From: Rhodococcus sp. 1168
Lineage (GTDB): Bacteria > Actinomycetota > Actinomycetes > Mycobacteriales > Mycobacteriaceae
Direction: 5' to 3'
Assembly (NCBI RefSeq): GCF_002091955.1
Contig: NZ_MKKY01000019.1
Span: forward strand, 1-39,650
Length of the DNA stretch: 39,650 bases
A program made the position numbers and the translations under genes. The notes below the pieces were generated by a model, which did not search any database, was not told the origin of the DNA, and saw only the letters and a program-made list of their open reading frames with translations. The number at the start of each line of letters is the position of its first letter. Position 1 is the first letter of the stretch. Below are positions 27,596-36,045 of this stretch, piece after piece.

Positions 27596-28640
27596 CTGCG
27601 TATTTCAGGAACGCGTCGTTCTCGTGTGGGTCGCCGATTGTGATACGAACCCCGTCATTTCCGTAGGCGCGCAACAGTATTCCAGCTTCTGCCGCGGCTT
27701 CGGTGTAGGGGCCGGAGAGGGCCCCGAGTGGTAAGAACACGAAGTTCGCCTCCGAAGGTGCGACGTCGTAGCCCAGCTCGGTCAGTGCAGTGCGAACCCG
27801 TTCACGTTCTGCGACAAGGGTATCGGTACGGGCGAGGAGCTCGTCCTTCGCCTCGAGTGATGCCAGAGCTGCTTGCTGTGCGACGGAGCTCACCGCGAAT
27901 GCGATGCGAACTTTGCTCATCGCGGTGATCACCGCCGGGTCGCCGACGGCATATCCCACGCGTAGCCCGGCCAGCCCGTACGCCTTGGAGAAGGTGCGGA
28001 GAACCAGTACGTTGCGATGGTCGCGAGCCAATTCGACACCGTCGGTGTACTCACCCTCCGGGTTGTCGCGGGCGTACTCGAAGTAGGCCTCGTCCAGTAC
28101 CACGAGGACATGCGCGGGCACCGCGTCGAGGAATCGTTCGAGTGCAGATCTGGCCACGACGGTGCCGGACGGGTTGTTCGGGTTGCAGACGAATATCACG
28201 CGGGTGCGCTCGGTGATCGCGGCGAGCATGGCGTCGAGATCATGCACGTGCGCCGCGTTCAGCGGGACCTCTACCGGCGTCGCACCGGCGACGCGCGCGA
28301 TGATCGGGTACGCCTCGAAGGACCGCCACGCGTACAACACTTCGTCGCCGGGGCCGCACATGATCTGGACGACTTCCTGGCACAGCGCGACCGATCCGTT
28401 ACCGACTGCAACATTGGCCGGGTCGACCTTCACGTGCGCGGCGACGGCGTCCACAAGGGCAGTGGCGCGTATGTCGGGGTAACGGTTGACGGTGACGACC
28501 GACTCGGCGATCTTCTCGCGGACGCCTGGGAGTGGTCCTTGCGTCGTCTCGTTGCTGGCCAGCTTGATCGCACCCGGGAAGTTGCGTCCGGGTACGTAGG
28601 CGGGAATTGCGTCGAGGTCGGTGCGGATGCGAGCGGTCAC
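27576..28640 (-). CDS. hisC: Histidinol-phosphate / aromatic amino acid aminotransferase
   Basis: A 354-residue class I/II PLP aminotransferase resembling HisC2/Pat (Rv3772). Visible are IKLASNETTQGPLP near the N-terminus, FVCNPNNPSGT, LDEAYFEYA, the PLP lysine in RTFSKAYGLAGLRVGYA, and the C-terminal arginine in GVRITIGDPHEND. It transfers amino groups to histidinol phosphate's keto precursor or to aromatic keto acids. No histidine biosynthesis genes surround it, which favours the aromatic aminotransferase (Pat) assignment. It diverges from the dienelactone hydrolase-like gene. Confidence 0.88.
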   Translation of the reverse strand: MTARIRTDLDAIPAYVPGRNFPGAIKLASNETTQGPLPGVREKIAESVVTVNRYPDIRATALVDAVAAHVKVDPANVAVGNGSVALCQEVVQIMCGPGDEVLYAWRSFEAYPIIARVAGATPVEVPLNAAHVHDLDAMLAAITERTRVIFVCNPNNPSGTVVARSALERFLDAVPAHVLVVLDEAYFEYARDNPEGEYTDGVELARDHRNVLVLRTFSKAYGLAGLRVGYAVGDPAVITAMSKVRIAFAVSSVAQQAALASLEAKDELLARTDTLVAERERVRTALTELGYDVAPSEANFVFLPLGALSGPYTEAAAEAGILLRAYGNDGVRITIGDPHENDAFLKYAATAAHR

Positions 28641-28731
28641 GGCTCACATTATGCGCCAGGTGGAGCTGATCGTTTCCTGTGCGTCCGCCGGTAATCCAGC
28701 GGGGCGTGCCCCGCCGCACTATTTTGGTGTC

Positions 28732-29460
28732 ATGTCGGGAATCTTCACGGATGTGGCAGTGCTCCGAATCGACGCGGACGACGATGAGCAACCGCCTGTG
28801 CAGCACAAGGTGCCGCTGACGGCCATCTCCCCGGAAGGGCACGTCCGAGGCGGGATCGTGGTGTTGCACGAATCCCGCGAACTACCGGAATCGCTACTGG
28901 ACTTGCTGCGCGCGCTCGCACTCGAAGGATGGCTGGCCGTCGCCCCGAACTTGTTCCATCGAGGCACCGAGGGTGATGAAGTTTTCGGCGAAAACCTGTT
29001 CTCCGATTTCGACGCAACCTTCGACTGGCTCACTTCCCGAGGTGTCTACCCGGACTGCGTCGGTGTCATCGGATTCGACGACGCCGGAACTGCGGCGCTG
29101 ATCGTCGCAACGAACCGGCCGATCGGTGCCGCCGTCAGTGTCGCGGCGGCGGGCATCGTCCAACCACTGAACGCCGACGCCATCGCATTGATCGAAGCCG
29201 CGCCCTCGCTCCAGGCGCCCTGGTTGGGTCTGTACGGCGAGAACGACCCCAGGACCCCACCGGAGCACATCGAGGGCCTACGTGACGCAGCCACACGGTC
29301 GTCCGTAGCCACCAACGTCGTCAGCTATAGCGGATTGCGCCACCGCGCCGACGAACCGCAGCCGTCACCCGGCAGTACCGAAGACAGCGACCCGGCGGCG
29401 GCGGCCCTGATCGAAGCTCAGGCCAGAATCTTCGATTGGTTCGACTCGTTCCTCAGGTGA
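28732..29460 (+). CDS. Dienelactone hydrolase family protein lacking the nucleophilic cysteine
   Basis: A 242-residue alpha/beta hydrolase of the dienelactone hydrolase type: GGIVVLHESRELPE near the N-terminus, EGWLAVAPNLFHRG, and a C-terminal domain with APWLGLYGENDPRTP and a late histidine in SGLRHRAD. At the nucleophile elbow, where the family has GYCxGG, it reads GFDDAGTAAL, so the cysteine is an aspartate. Catalysis of the usual kind is therefore doubtful. ATG 28732 is chosen by homology; TATTTT at 28720-28725 could give a leaderless transcript. Confidence 0.82.
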   Translation: MSGIFTDVAVLRIDADDDEQPPVQHKVPLTAISPEGHVRGGIVVLHESRELPESLLDLLRALALEGWLAVAPNLFHRGTEGDEVFGENLFSDFDATFDWLTSRGVYPDCVGVIGFDDAGTAALIVATNRPIGAAVSVAAAGIVQPLNADAIALIEAAPSLQAPWLGLYGENDPRTPPEHIEGLRDAATRSSVATNVVSYSGLRHRADEPQPSPGSTEDSDPAAAALIEAQARIFDWFDSFLR

Positions 29461-29544
29461 ACGGGATATGACCAGGCGTTTTGCGTTCTCCTCTCAACCG
29501 TGTGTAATCTCGTTCCTCGGCGGTCCGAGAGGGCCGGCAGCCTA

Positions 29545-29634
29545 GGAGGCGTGCCAGAGCGGCCGAATGGGAGTCACTGCTAATGACTTGACCCTTCACC
29601 GGGTCCGGAGGTTCAAATCCTCTCGCCTCCGCCA
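29545..29634 (+). tRNA. tRNA-Ser (anticodon GCU)
   Basis: Acceptor arm ggaggcg (29545-29551) pairs with cgcctcc (29624-29630), followed by g and an encoded CCA. The anticodon stem agtca/tgact holds ctgctaa with anticodon GCT. A long variable arm is present, as expected for a class II tRNA. T-loop ttcaaat is intact. Confidence 0.95.
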
Positions 29635-29704
29635 AGCTGATCCGCAAGGACCAGCCAGTTTGACGCAGGACCGTTGATTCGTAAGGATCAACACAATTGA
29701 ACAT

Positions 29705-29777
29705 GCGCCCGTAGCTCAACGGATAGAGCACCTGACTACGGATCAGGAGGTTAGGGGTTCGAATCCCTTCGGGCGCA
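29705..29777 (+). tRNA. tRNA-Arg (anticodon ACG)
   Basis: Acceptor arm gcgcccg (29705-29711) pairs with cgggcgc (29770-29776), discriminator a. The anticodon stem cctga/tcagg encloses ctacgga with anticodon ACG, whose A is normally edited to inosine. The T-loop is ttcgaat. The 3' CCA is not encoded. It lies 70 bp after tRNA-Ser and may share its transcript. Confidence 0.95.
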
Positions 29778-29781
29778 CAAG

Positions 29782-29828
29782 AAAATAGCCTCGTACTTGC
29801 GGAAACGCAAGTGCGAGGCTATTTTTCT
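29782..29828 (+). terminator. Strong intrinsic terminator after tRNA-Arg
   Basis: A 20-bp stem (29782-29801 with 29806-29825) has one G-U pair and a gaaa tetraloop, flanked by aaaa on the left and ttttt on the right. It ends the tRNA transcript 5 bases after tRNA-Arg and could work in both directions. Confidence 0.92.
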
Positions 29829-29909
29829 GTCTTCGATTCCGAGGGCTCAGGGTGTCCGTTTTCGATGGGTTCCGTCCGAGCGGACGTAAGGGTCTGTCAT
29901 GATCGGGGG

Positions 29910-30065
29910 ATGCTTGGACTCATTGGATTGTTGCTCGTCGTGTGGCTGGTGTTCGTCATCCTCGGGTTCGTTGTCAAAGGCTTGCTCTGGTTGGCGATAA
30001 TTGGGATCGTGTTGTTCGCAGCAACCGCTGCGTGGGGTTGGGTGAAGCGAAACACTCGCACCTGA
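29910..30065 (+). CDS. Small hydrophobic membrane protein
   Basis: A 51-residue protein that is almost entirely hydrophobic: MLGLIGLLLVVWLVFVILGF, a short turn with K, then a second hydrophobic stretch LLWLAIIGIVLFAATAAW and a basic tail WVKRNTRT. It would form two membrane helices. Small hydrophobic proteins of this kind are common in actinobacteria, with no assigned function. ATG 29910 is preceded by a weak gatcgggg. The reading frame extends upstream, but that part overlaps the terminator and looks non-coding. Confidence 0.6.
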   Translation: MLGLIGLLLVVWLVFVILGFVVKGLLWLAIIGIVLFAATAAWGWVKRNTRT

Positions 30066-30102
30066 CGCTGGGCTGATTCGCTCATCGATAGTGCGGACGA
30101 GT

Positions 30103-30702
30103 TCAGATGGCGCCCTCGGAGTGGCGAGGTGTCGACGTTGCGAGGGCAGCAACAACTTGAAGAAGATTCGCGGCACTGAAGCTTTCGGGCCTACGTACGA
30201 CGTCTATCGCAGCTCCCTGGATGAGAGCGACGAGTGTGGATCGGAATGCGTCGGCATCGAGATCGTGTTCCCGGGCGAATCGGTCGGTGACGGGGTGAAT
30301 CGCGTCGGTATACAAACGGAGACCCGCGTCGATCTGGTCACGAAAATCGATGCTTCTTCGGAAGAAATAGAACTGGAAAAGTAGGTCGACTTCATCACTC
30401 TGAGTGTGGAGGCCTTCCAATTCTGTGGTGATCATCTCGTAGAGGGCGACGTCTGCGGGAAGGTCCTCGCCGAACCCGTCTTCGGGCCCGTCCAAGGTCG
30501 TTTCGAGCAGTCGCGCCAGCAGTGCGTGTAGTAGTCCGTTTTTGGTTTGGTAGTAGAAGTAGACGAGGCCGCTGGAGAGATCAGCTTCTGCGGCGACAGT
30601 CCGGGCTGTGACCGTTTCCAGTCCGCCATCGAGCGCCACCAGTTTTGCGGCGGCAAGGATGTCGCTGCGCCGCTCGAGTTCTGACTTCTTTGCTCCGGCC
30701 AC
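30103..30702 (-). CDS. TetR family transcriptional regulator
   Basis: A 199-residue regulator. The N-terminal helix-turn-helix reads RRSDILAAAKLVALDGG, TVTARTVAAEADLSSGLVYFYYQTKNGLL. The helical C-terminal part forms the ligand pocket and dimer interface. It diverges from the SDR gene, and a perfect 26-bp palindrome lies between them, its probable operator. The ligand is unknown, possibly a substrate of the SDR or of the broken amine oxidase nearby. Confidence 0.9.
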   Translation of the reverse strand: MAGAKKSELERRSDILAAAKLVALDGGLETVTARTVAAEADLSSGLVYFYYQTKNGLLHALLARLLETTLDGPEDGFGEDLPADVALYEMITTELEGLHTQSDEVDLLFQFYFFRRSIDFRDQIDAGLRLYTDAIHPVTDRFAREHDLDADAFRSTLVALIQGAAIDVVRRPESFSAANLLQVVAALATSTPRHSEGAI

Positions 30703-30769
30703 TCTCGGGAGCCTAGACCAGGGCAGGTGTATGGCCAGCAGGTATGAGGTTGTCCAGAGTCACATTGCG

Positions 30770-30795
30770 CAGTATTGACCAGCTGGTCAATACTG
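30770..30795. promoter_or_regulatory. 26-bp perfect palindrome, probable TetR operator
   Basis: Each half reads cagtattgaccag and its exact complement follows with no central gap. Its centre is at 30782/30783, between the tetR start at 30702 and the SDR start at 30843. Length and symmetry are those of a TetR dimer site. Binding there would control the SDR gene and probably tetR itself. Confidence 0.85.
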
Positions 30796-30842
30796 GAGGT
30801 ATTGGTTTTGCTTCATCGATTTCGACTGCTAGGAGAAGAATT

Positions 30843-31661
30843 GTGTCTCATTCCCTGAGGAACCAAACCGTCTTGGTCACCGGCGGCGGCAATGGTATTG
30901 GCCGGCTTCTCGCCTTGGGCGCTGCTGAGCGTGGTGCCCGGGTCATCGTGTGGGATCTGTCCGAAGAGGCAGGAGGCAATGTCAGCAAGGAGATCGTAGC
31001 CGCAGGTCACCCCGCCGAGGCCTACACCGTAGATGTGTCCGATCGCGATTCCGTCCAGGCCGCTGCGAAGGAAACTGGGCCTGTCGACGTCCTGATCAAC
31101 AATGCGGGGATCGTCACCGGCAAGAACCTCCTCGACGCCTCCGACGAAGCCATCGAGCGAACGATCCGCGTGAACACGCTTTCCCTCTTCTGGGTCACCC
31201 GGGCCTTCCTTGGCAACATGATCGAGAACCGTCGCGGTACCGTCGTCACCGTTTCCAGTGCTGCGGGGCTTGTAGGGGTCGCCAAGCAAACCGACTACTC
31301 CGCGAGCAAGTTCGCCGCCTTCGGTTTCGCTGAATCACTCCGTGTCGAGCTCTCGAAAGCCAACGCCGGTGTCAACTCGCTGGTTGTGTGCCCGTACTTC
31401 GTCAGCACCGGAATGTTCAAGGGCGTGCAGACGAAATACCCACTCCTGCTACCGATTCTCACGCCCGAGTCCGTTGCGGAGAAAACCCTGACAGCGATCG
31501 AGAAGGGCCGCCACGAGTTGATCATGCCCCGATTCGTGAACCTCCTGTCGCCCGCCCGCGTACTTCCGGTTCGCTGGTTCGACAAACTCATGAACCAGCT
31601 CGGCGTCAACAACACCATGGATCACTTCGTCGGCCGCGTCGAGGCGAAGAGTAAGAGCTGA
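30843..31661 (+). CDS. Short-chain dehydrogenase/reductase
   Basis: A 272-residue classical SDR. TVLVTGGGNGIGRLL gives the cofactor glycine motif TGGGNGIG (about residues 13-20), with VIVWDLSE suggesting NAD preference by its aspartate. LINNAGIV, VTVSSAAG and YSASK with the catalytic Y-x3-K follow. It resembles the RDH10/DHRS type of alcohol or retinol dehydrogenases. GTG 30843 has AGGAGAAG at ideal spacing, so the longer frame beginning at 30744, which would cover the palindrome, is rejected. It probably oxidizes an alcohol to aldehyde or ketone; substrate unknown. Confidence 0.9.
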   Translation: MSHSLRNQTVLVTGGGNGIGRLLALGAAERGARVIVWDLSEEAGGNVSKEIVAAGHPAEAYTVDVSDRDSVQAAAKETGPVDVLINNAGIVTGKNLLDASDEAIERTIRVNTLSLFWVTRAFLGNMIENRRGTVVTVSSAAGLVGVAKQTDYSASKFAAFGFAESLRVELSKANAGVNSLVVCPYFVSTGMFKGVQTKYPLLLPILTPESVAEKTLTAIEKGRHELIMPRFVNLLSPARVLPVRWFDKLMNQLGVNNTMDHFVGRVEAKSKS

Positions 31662-31896
31662 CGACGCTTGCGTAGGTGGGATCTGAGCCCACTGTTACTA
31701 CGACGATTGTCTCGGACGCGTGCCGACCGGACTGACTTCTGGTGCTCAGCAAGGCGGAGCAAAGGTCTTGCAGGGGAGTGCTCCTCCAGGCGGACAGAAG
31801 GGCCGCTGTGGCAGGCCCGGATCGCGGAATCGCCGTCGCGGTCCTTCGTCCACACGCTGCCTCCATCGATCCCACACAGAACAAGGAACCCTCGCG

Positions 31897-32221
31897 ATGA
31901 CGCTGCTCGACTCCGACACCACCCAACGGACCGTCACCCACCCCTTGAGCACCTTGACAGCCAGCGAAATCACCACTGCACGAGAGATTCTGGACCGAGC
32001 CGGATTGGTGACCGCGTCCACGCAATTCGTGTACGTCGGCCTCGACGAATCCGTGGTGCACGCCTTCGAACCCGGGGACAACATCGACAGACGCGTCCGT
32101 GCACTGCTCCTGGACCGCGCCACCGGAATCGGAACCGACAACATCGTCTCGGTGACCGCCGAGGAAGTCATCAAAACGACGACCCTCGACACCGCGAAAG
32201 ACGGACACGTACCCATTCTCG
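31897..32221 (+). pseudogene. Copper amine oxidase, 5' fragment only
   Basis: From ATG 31897, with AAGGAACC upstream, the frame encodes about 108 residues of the N2 domain of a primary-amine oxidase: HPLSTLTASEITTAREIL, TQFVYVGLDES, DRRVRALLLDRATG and VSVTAEEVIKT. These enzymes have about 650 residues with a topaquinone tyrosine and copper histidines near the C-terminus; none is present. Homology stops at GHVPILE (about 32221), where the sequence changes into the reversed 3' end of a LysR gene. The frame runs on to 32448 through unrelated sequence. It cannot make an active enzyme. Confidence 0.8.
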
Positions 32222-33078
32222 AGCCACGCTTTCAAGCGTCGTGCCGTTATTTCCAGAGCCTCTGCTGCGTAGTGATCGACCGGCCACGCGGCGAACAATG
32301 GCACCGTCACCGCAACGCCATGGTGTGTCGACTGTGCTCGATGCAAGCCGAACCTGGGCGCTTCGAGGACCAGCGCGGTAGCACGTCCGCTGGCTGCGAT
32401 GGCTTGAGCGACGGTGCCGTTGCGCGAAATTTAGGCCAGCTCGAGTGAATTTCTGTCAGCCAAGGCTGCACGCTTCACCGTGTTCTCGAACGCGCTTCCG
32501 TTGCCCGGCAGCGCTATCGGTCGACCGACGAGCGCGGCCAACTCGACGGAGTCGAGAAGGTCGACGGCTGGTTCCCCGATCACAGCAGGCGTACTCTGCA
32601 CCGATATCGGGAGGTCAGCGAGCTCGATCGAGGCAAGGTGCGCAGGTGGAAGAAAAGTGCTGACCACAAGGTCGGTGCCCGAGGTGAGGGTCGCGTACAG
32701 CTCGTCCGGGCGCGCGGTTCTAATGTCGACAACCGGAGCGGCTGTCTCCGCAGCGAAAGGTGAGATCACGTACTGGGCTGTAGTTTCCATACATGCGAAG
32801 TGAAAGGCGGGGTTGCCTGCGTACAAGGTCTTTATCACCTCTTCGGCGCGAGAGACCCCGGCGAGAATGTCGGACACAAACCCCAGAAGCTTGTCCCCCG
32901 CTGCGGTGAGGACCATCCCGTGCGGGGTTCGTTGGAACAACCGGACACCCAGACTTCGCTCGAGACCGGCAATGTGCCTGGACAGGGCAGGTTGGGAGAT
33001 CGACTGATCGAGGGCTGCGGCGCTGACAGAACCCTGTTCGGCGACGGCCCTGAAGTGCTCCAGCGAGCGAAGATCCAT
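32222..33078 (-). pseudogene. LysR family regulator with premature stop and lost 3' end
   Basis: From ATG 33078 the first 215 codons give a normal LysR start: MDLRSLEHFRAVAEQGSVSA, then the helix-turn-helix ISQPALSRHIAGLERSLGVRLF and the sensor domain. A TAA at 32431-32433 ends the frame at LELA. Past this stop, in the same frame, coding continues with ISRNGTVAQAIAASGRATAL, HHGVAVTVPLFAAWP and ALEITARRLKAWLENG, the rest of the sensor domain. The coding signal then breaks at about 32222, where the amine oxidase fragment begins in the opposite sense. A nonsense mutation plus a deletion is the simplest reading. A shortened 215-residue protein could still bind DNA. Confidence 0.78.
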
Positions 33079-33244
33079 GATCGATCACGCTAGCGTCGTT
33101 GACGCACAAGCCACTCGCCTCGTCGTACGACGTTCATCCGCGAGCGAACCTCGCACCGTCGCATTCCACGAACACAGGCCGACCGAACTCTCGAACGAGG
33201 ACCCGGCTGACCGACCCCCTTGTGCTGTGGCCATCTTCGTACAA

Positions 33245-34462
33245 CTACAAGCTCTGCGCGACGGCGCGCAAGAAGTGGACATTCTCGATGTCTCGATTGG
33301 TGCTCTCTTCGGCCGAGGTGCCGTAGGCGCGGTTGGCGGAAAGTTTGACGATGGTCGTTCGCGTGTCGGGGTCGACGTAGATCAATTGATTGAGCACCCC
33401 GACTGCGCAGTAATCACCGTAGTGACCGGCAGGGACCCACCACTGATAGCCGTAACCCAAGTCGATCTCATGTCCTCCCACGATCGGCCGACCGGCTTCC
33501 CGGCTGGAAGAATCGATAGTGGTGGAGCTGCGTACCCACTGCTGATCGATGATGCGGCGTCCATGCCACATCCCGTCGTTTCTGTAGAGCTCCCCCAGCC
33601 GGGCGTAGTCACGGGCGGTCAAATTCAATCCGGCATAAGACATCTCGGTCCCGCGCATATCGGTCAGCCAGTAGCTCGGTGTCTCGAACCCGAGTGGTTC
33701 GACCAACTTCTCGGCCATGTAGTCCGAGACGGTCCGACCGGTGGCATGTGCGATCAGGGCACCGAGTATCTGCGTTTCCCCCGAGTTGTACCGGCACACT
33801 GTCTGCGGCTGATCCTGCCTGACCATGCGCGCGACGAAGCCGTCGAGACCGCCGCCGAGTCCCATCATGGCCTTCGTGAGTTGGTGAACATCGGATCGAG
33901 AGTCGTTGTAGTCCTCGTTCCACCGCGCACCGGACGACATCTGAAGAACATCGACAATGGCGACCCCGTCGTACGCCGAATCGGGATCTACCGGTACGTA
34001 CTTGCTGATGGGTTCGTTCACCGATGCGATATGCCCCTCCTGCACCGCTATTCCGACCAGCGCCGACACAAAACTCTTCGCAACCGACATCGACAACCAA
34101 TTCACGGTCGGTCCGCCGGTCAGCCAGTACCGCTCGTACCGGACCGCGCCGTCGACGAGAACCAGCAGGGCGGCGGTATCGGTGACATCGAGGAATTCCG
34201 CAGTCGAGCGATTCTCACCGTCGAATCGGTAGGTCGAGGGAAGTTCGATGCTCTCGCCTACCGGCCAACTCTGCGGTGACGACGATGCCGGCATACGCCT
34301 GACGGGTGCCAGGGCGTCCGTGCGGGCGAAGTTCTCGTGCTGGGGTTTGCCGGTGAACAGTCCGGCTTCCGCCAACGAGGCAGGTCGCGAACGGACGAAG
34401 GCCCGGCGACCGAGATACCGCAATGTGAACAACAGTCGATTGGTGTCTCTGGTCGACGGCAC
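33245..34462 (-). CDS. Serine beta-lactamase-like hydrolase (class C / 6-aminohexanoate-dimer hydrolase type)
   Basis: A 405-residue hydrolase. NWLSMSVAKSFVSALVG contains the S-x-x-K motif (SVAK, about residues 126-129), CRYNSGETQ gives the Y-x-N motif, and GYGYQWWVP the third motif region. MRGTEMSYAGLNLTARDYARLGELY is typical of the beta-lactamase family domain in NylB-like esterases. No signal peptide is evident. GTG 34462 has GAGGAG 7 bp upstream and is preferred to TTG 34528. It diverges from a TetR gene that probably controls it. Natural substrate unknown: ester, amide or lactam. Confidence 0.87.
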   Translation of the reverse strand: MPSTRDTNRLLFTLRYLGRRAFVRSRPASLAEAGLFTGKPQHENFARTDALAPVRRMPASSSPQSWPVGESIELPSTYRFDGENRSTAEFLDVTDTAALLVLVDGAVRYERYWLTGGPTVNWLSMSVAKSFVSALVGIAVQEGHIASVNEPISKYVPVDPDSAYDGVAIVDVLQMSSGARWNEDYNDSRSDVHQLTKAMMGLGGGLDGFVARMVRQDQPQTVCRYNSGETQILGALIAHATGRTVSDYMAEKLVEPLGFETPSYWLTDMRGTEMSYAGLNLTARDYARLGELYRNDGMWHGRRIIDQQWVRSSTTIDSSSREAGRPIVGGHEIDLGYGYQWWVPAGHYGDYCAVGVLNQLIYVDPDTRTTIVKLSANRAYGTSAEESTNRDIENVHFLRAVAQSL

Positions 34463-34497
34463 AGGCTGACTCCTCGGTCGATGCACAAGTAATCGCA

Positions 34498-34550
34498 CCA
34501 AAGTAGCAGCCCCAAGCGTTTTGATCAACCGATCGGTACTACCACTTTGG
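34498..34550. promoter_or_regulatory. Spaced inverted repeat between the hydrolase and tetR genes
   Basis: ccaaagt (34498-34504) and actttgg (34544-34550) are complementary 7-mers 39 bp apart in the divergent promoter region. They could be two half-sites for the divergent TetR or symmetrical promoter elements. The spacing is long for one dimer, so support is modest. Confidence 0.35.
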
Positions 34551-34582
34551 CGACGTTATGCTCGTTCGGTGGAGTATCGAGC

Positions 34583-35185
34583 ATGAGCACCGACCGAAAG
34601 AAGGTCGACGGGCGCGCGGTCCGCTATCAAGACAGGCGGCCGAAGTTGCTGGATGCGGTCACCCAATATGTTCTCGACCACGGCGCGGCTGAATTGTCGC
34701 TTCGGCCCGTCGCGGTCGCGGTCGGAGTCACCCACGCAACTCTCTTGCGGCACTTCTCGACTAAGGAGGGTTTGATATCTGCAGTGGCGCAACATATTCG
34801 GGAGTCTTTCGAGCATGATCTGACAACAGACCCGCAGCTCACAACAGCCGAGTCATCTATCGAACTCGCCCGCGCAGTATGGCGCAAACTGTGCAATCCC
34901 CATCAGCGCCGTCAATTCGCCCTTCTGTTCGAGCTCGCAAGCAACCGCAGCAGGAACAGGAACACGGTAGATCCACACCAGTTGTCCGAGTCCATGGTCG
35001 GGAAATGGGTGGCAATGATCGCCGAACAACTCCAAGCAGATGGATGGACCAAAGACCAAGCCATCCTGCGGGCCACACTGTTTCTGGCTCAAATACGCGG
35101 CCTGCAACTGGACCTGCTCCTGACGAACGACCACGTACGTCTCGACGCCGCATTCGAGATCTCGCTAGAGCAACTACATCACTGA
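34583..35185 (+). CDS. TetR family transcriptional regulator
   Basis: A 200-residue regulator. The helix-turn-helix domain reads RRPKLLDAVTQYVLDHGAAELSLRPVAVAVGVTHATLLRHFSTKEGLI in pieces typical of TetR. The helical C-terminal domain includes RQFALLFELASNRSR and ATLFLAQIRGLQLDLLL. ATG 34583 has GGTGGAG 7-8 bp upstream. It is divergent from the serine hydrolase gene and is probably its repressor (inference from position). Confidence 0.88.
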   Translation: MSTDRKKVDGRAVRYQDRRPKLLDAVTQYVLDHGAAELSLRPVAVAVGVTHATLLRHFSTKEGLISAVAQHIRESFEHDLTTDPQLTTAESSIELARAVWRKLCNPHQRRQFALLFELASNRSRNRNTVDPHQLSESMVGKWVAMIAEQLQADGWTKDQAILRATLFLAQIRGLQLDLLLTNDHVRLDAAFEISLEQLHH

Positions 35186-35278
35186 ACCACGACGGCGGAT
35201 AGCTTACGTAACCAGCCGGGCAGCATTACGTCTGAACCGTGACGACACCTGAACTCTCCACGGCCTCGCGCCGAGGTG

Positions 35279-35392
35279 CTACGCCGCAGTGGGAGTTGGG
35301 CGGTCTTCACGACGTTGATACGCAGCCCCCGCCTTCAGCATCGTGTAGAGCACGTTCGTGCGTCGCCTGGCCAGACAGATCAGCGCCGATCA
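35279..35392 (-). pseudogene. C-terminal fragment of an IS110-family transposase
   Basis: On the minus strand, about 37 codons from a point near 35392 read SALICLARRRTNVLYTMLK followed by AGAAYQRRED and a stop at 35279-35281. The block ALIxLARRRxNVLxxML is the end of many IS110/IS902-type transposases. A stop codon lies just before it and nothing of the catalytic domain is left. It differs from the next IS110 fragment and so comes from another element. Confidence 0.6.
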
Positions 35393-35429
35393 ATGGGGAC
35401 CGCCCCGAGTTCAGATGCTCCTATTGGTG

Positions 35430-36018
35430 TCAAGCGGAATCGGAAAGTTGTCCCATCAACCATTCGCGGTAGCGAGAGGCGAATTGGTGGTTCGGTTTGA
35501 TAGCCCGTTCTGTGCGCGAGATCGTCGTGAGGGAGACCGCGAAGTGGTCGGCGCAGGACTGCATCGACAGACCGACTCGGTGGCGTAGTGGCCGAAGGTC
35601 ATCGGTGCCGGGGACGGACTGCGGGTGGACAAGTAGGGTGTAGACCTCACGGGCGATGTGCCGTTTGAGGCAACGCCTGATTTCCCGCGGCGATTTCCCC
35701 TCGGCGGTCCTCCGCGCCACGTAAGTGCGGGTGCGTTCATCGCTGGTTTGGCCGGTTCACTTCGACGACCTCGAGTTCTCGGTCGCGAAGCAGTCGGGTG
35801 ACGGCGACTCCGTAGGAGCCTGTGCCTTCGACTCCGATCCGGTCCACGTCGCCGAATGACGTAATCCACTGCAGCAGAGTTCGATACCCGGCGACCGTCG
35901 TCGCGGCTGTGAATGTGTCTAGCAGTCGACCCAGATGGTCGACGACCGCGGCGACGTGAAAATCCTTGTGCGTGTCGATTCCCGCGTAGACCGCGTCGGC
36001 GACTGACTTTTCGGACAA
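35430..36018 (-). pseudogene. IS110-family transposase with internal deletion
   Basis: The 5' part, from TTG 36018, encodes the N-terminal RuvC-like DEDD domain: VYAGIDTHKDFHVAAVVD, with D of GIDTHKD, and RIGVEGTGSYGVAVTRLL with the glutamate. It breaks off after EVVEVNRPNQR at about 35740. In a shifted frame the sequence resumes as DERTRTYVARRTAEGKSPRE and LKRHIAREVYTLL, the end of such transposases. A helix-turn-helix-like tail follows (DHFAVSLTTISRTERA) and the stop is at 35430. The middle, about 250 residues including the Transposase_20 serine domain, is gone. It cannot be active. Confidence 0.8.
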
Positions 36019-36045
36019 TTTCTACCCCATCCCATACTCGGTGGA

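Noticed and set aside
31676..31692. Hairpin gtggg/cccac after the SDR gene as terminator
   Set aside because: The stem has only 5 bp and no U-tract follows.
31720..32448. A complete 242-residue protein
   Set aside because: Only codons from 31897 to about 32221 look like a real protein (amine oxidase N2 domain). The rest is noncoding leader and antisense LysR sequence.
33077..34279. 400-codon plus-strand reading frame opposite the serine hydrolase gene
   Set aside because: It lies antisense to a gene with clear SxxK and YxN motifs, has no recognizable domain, and no proper ribosome binding site. Long antisense frames are expected at this GC content.
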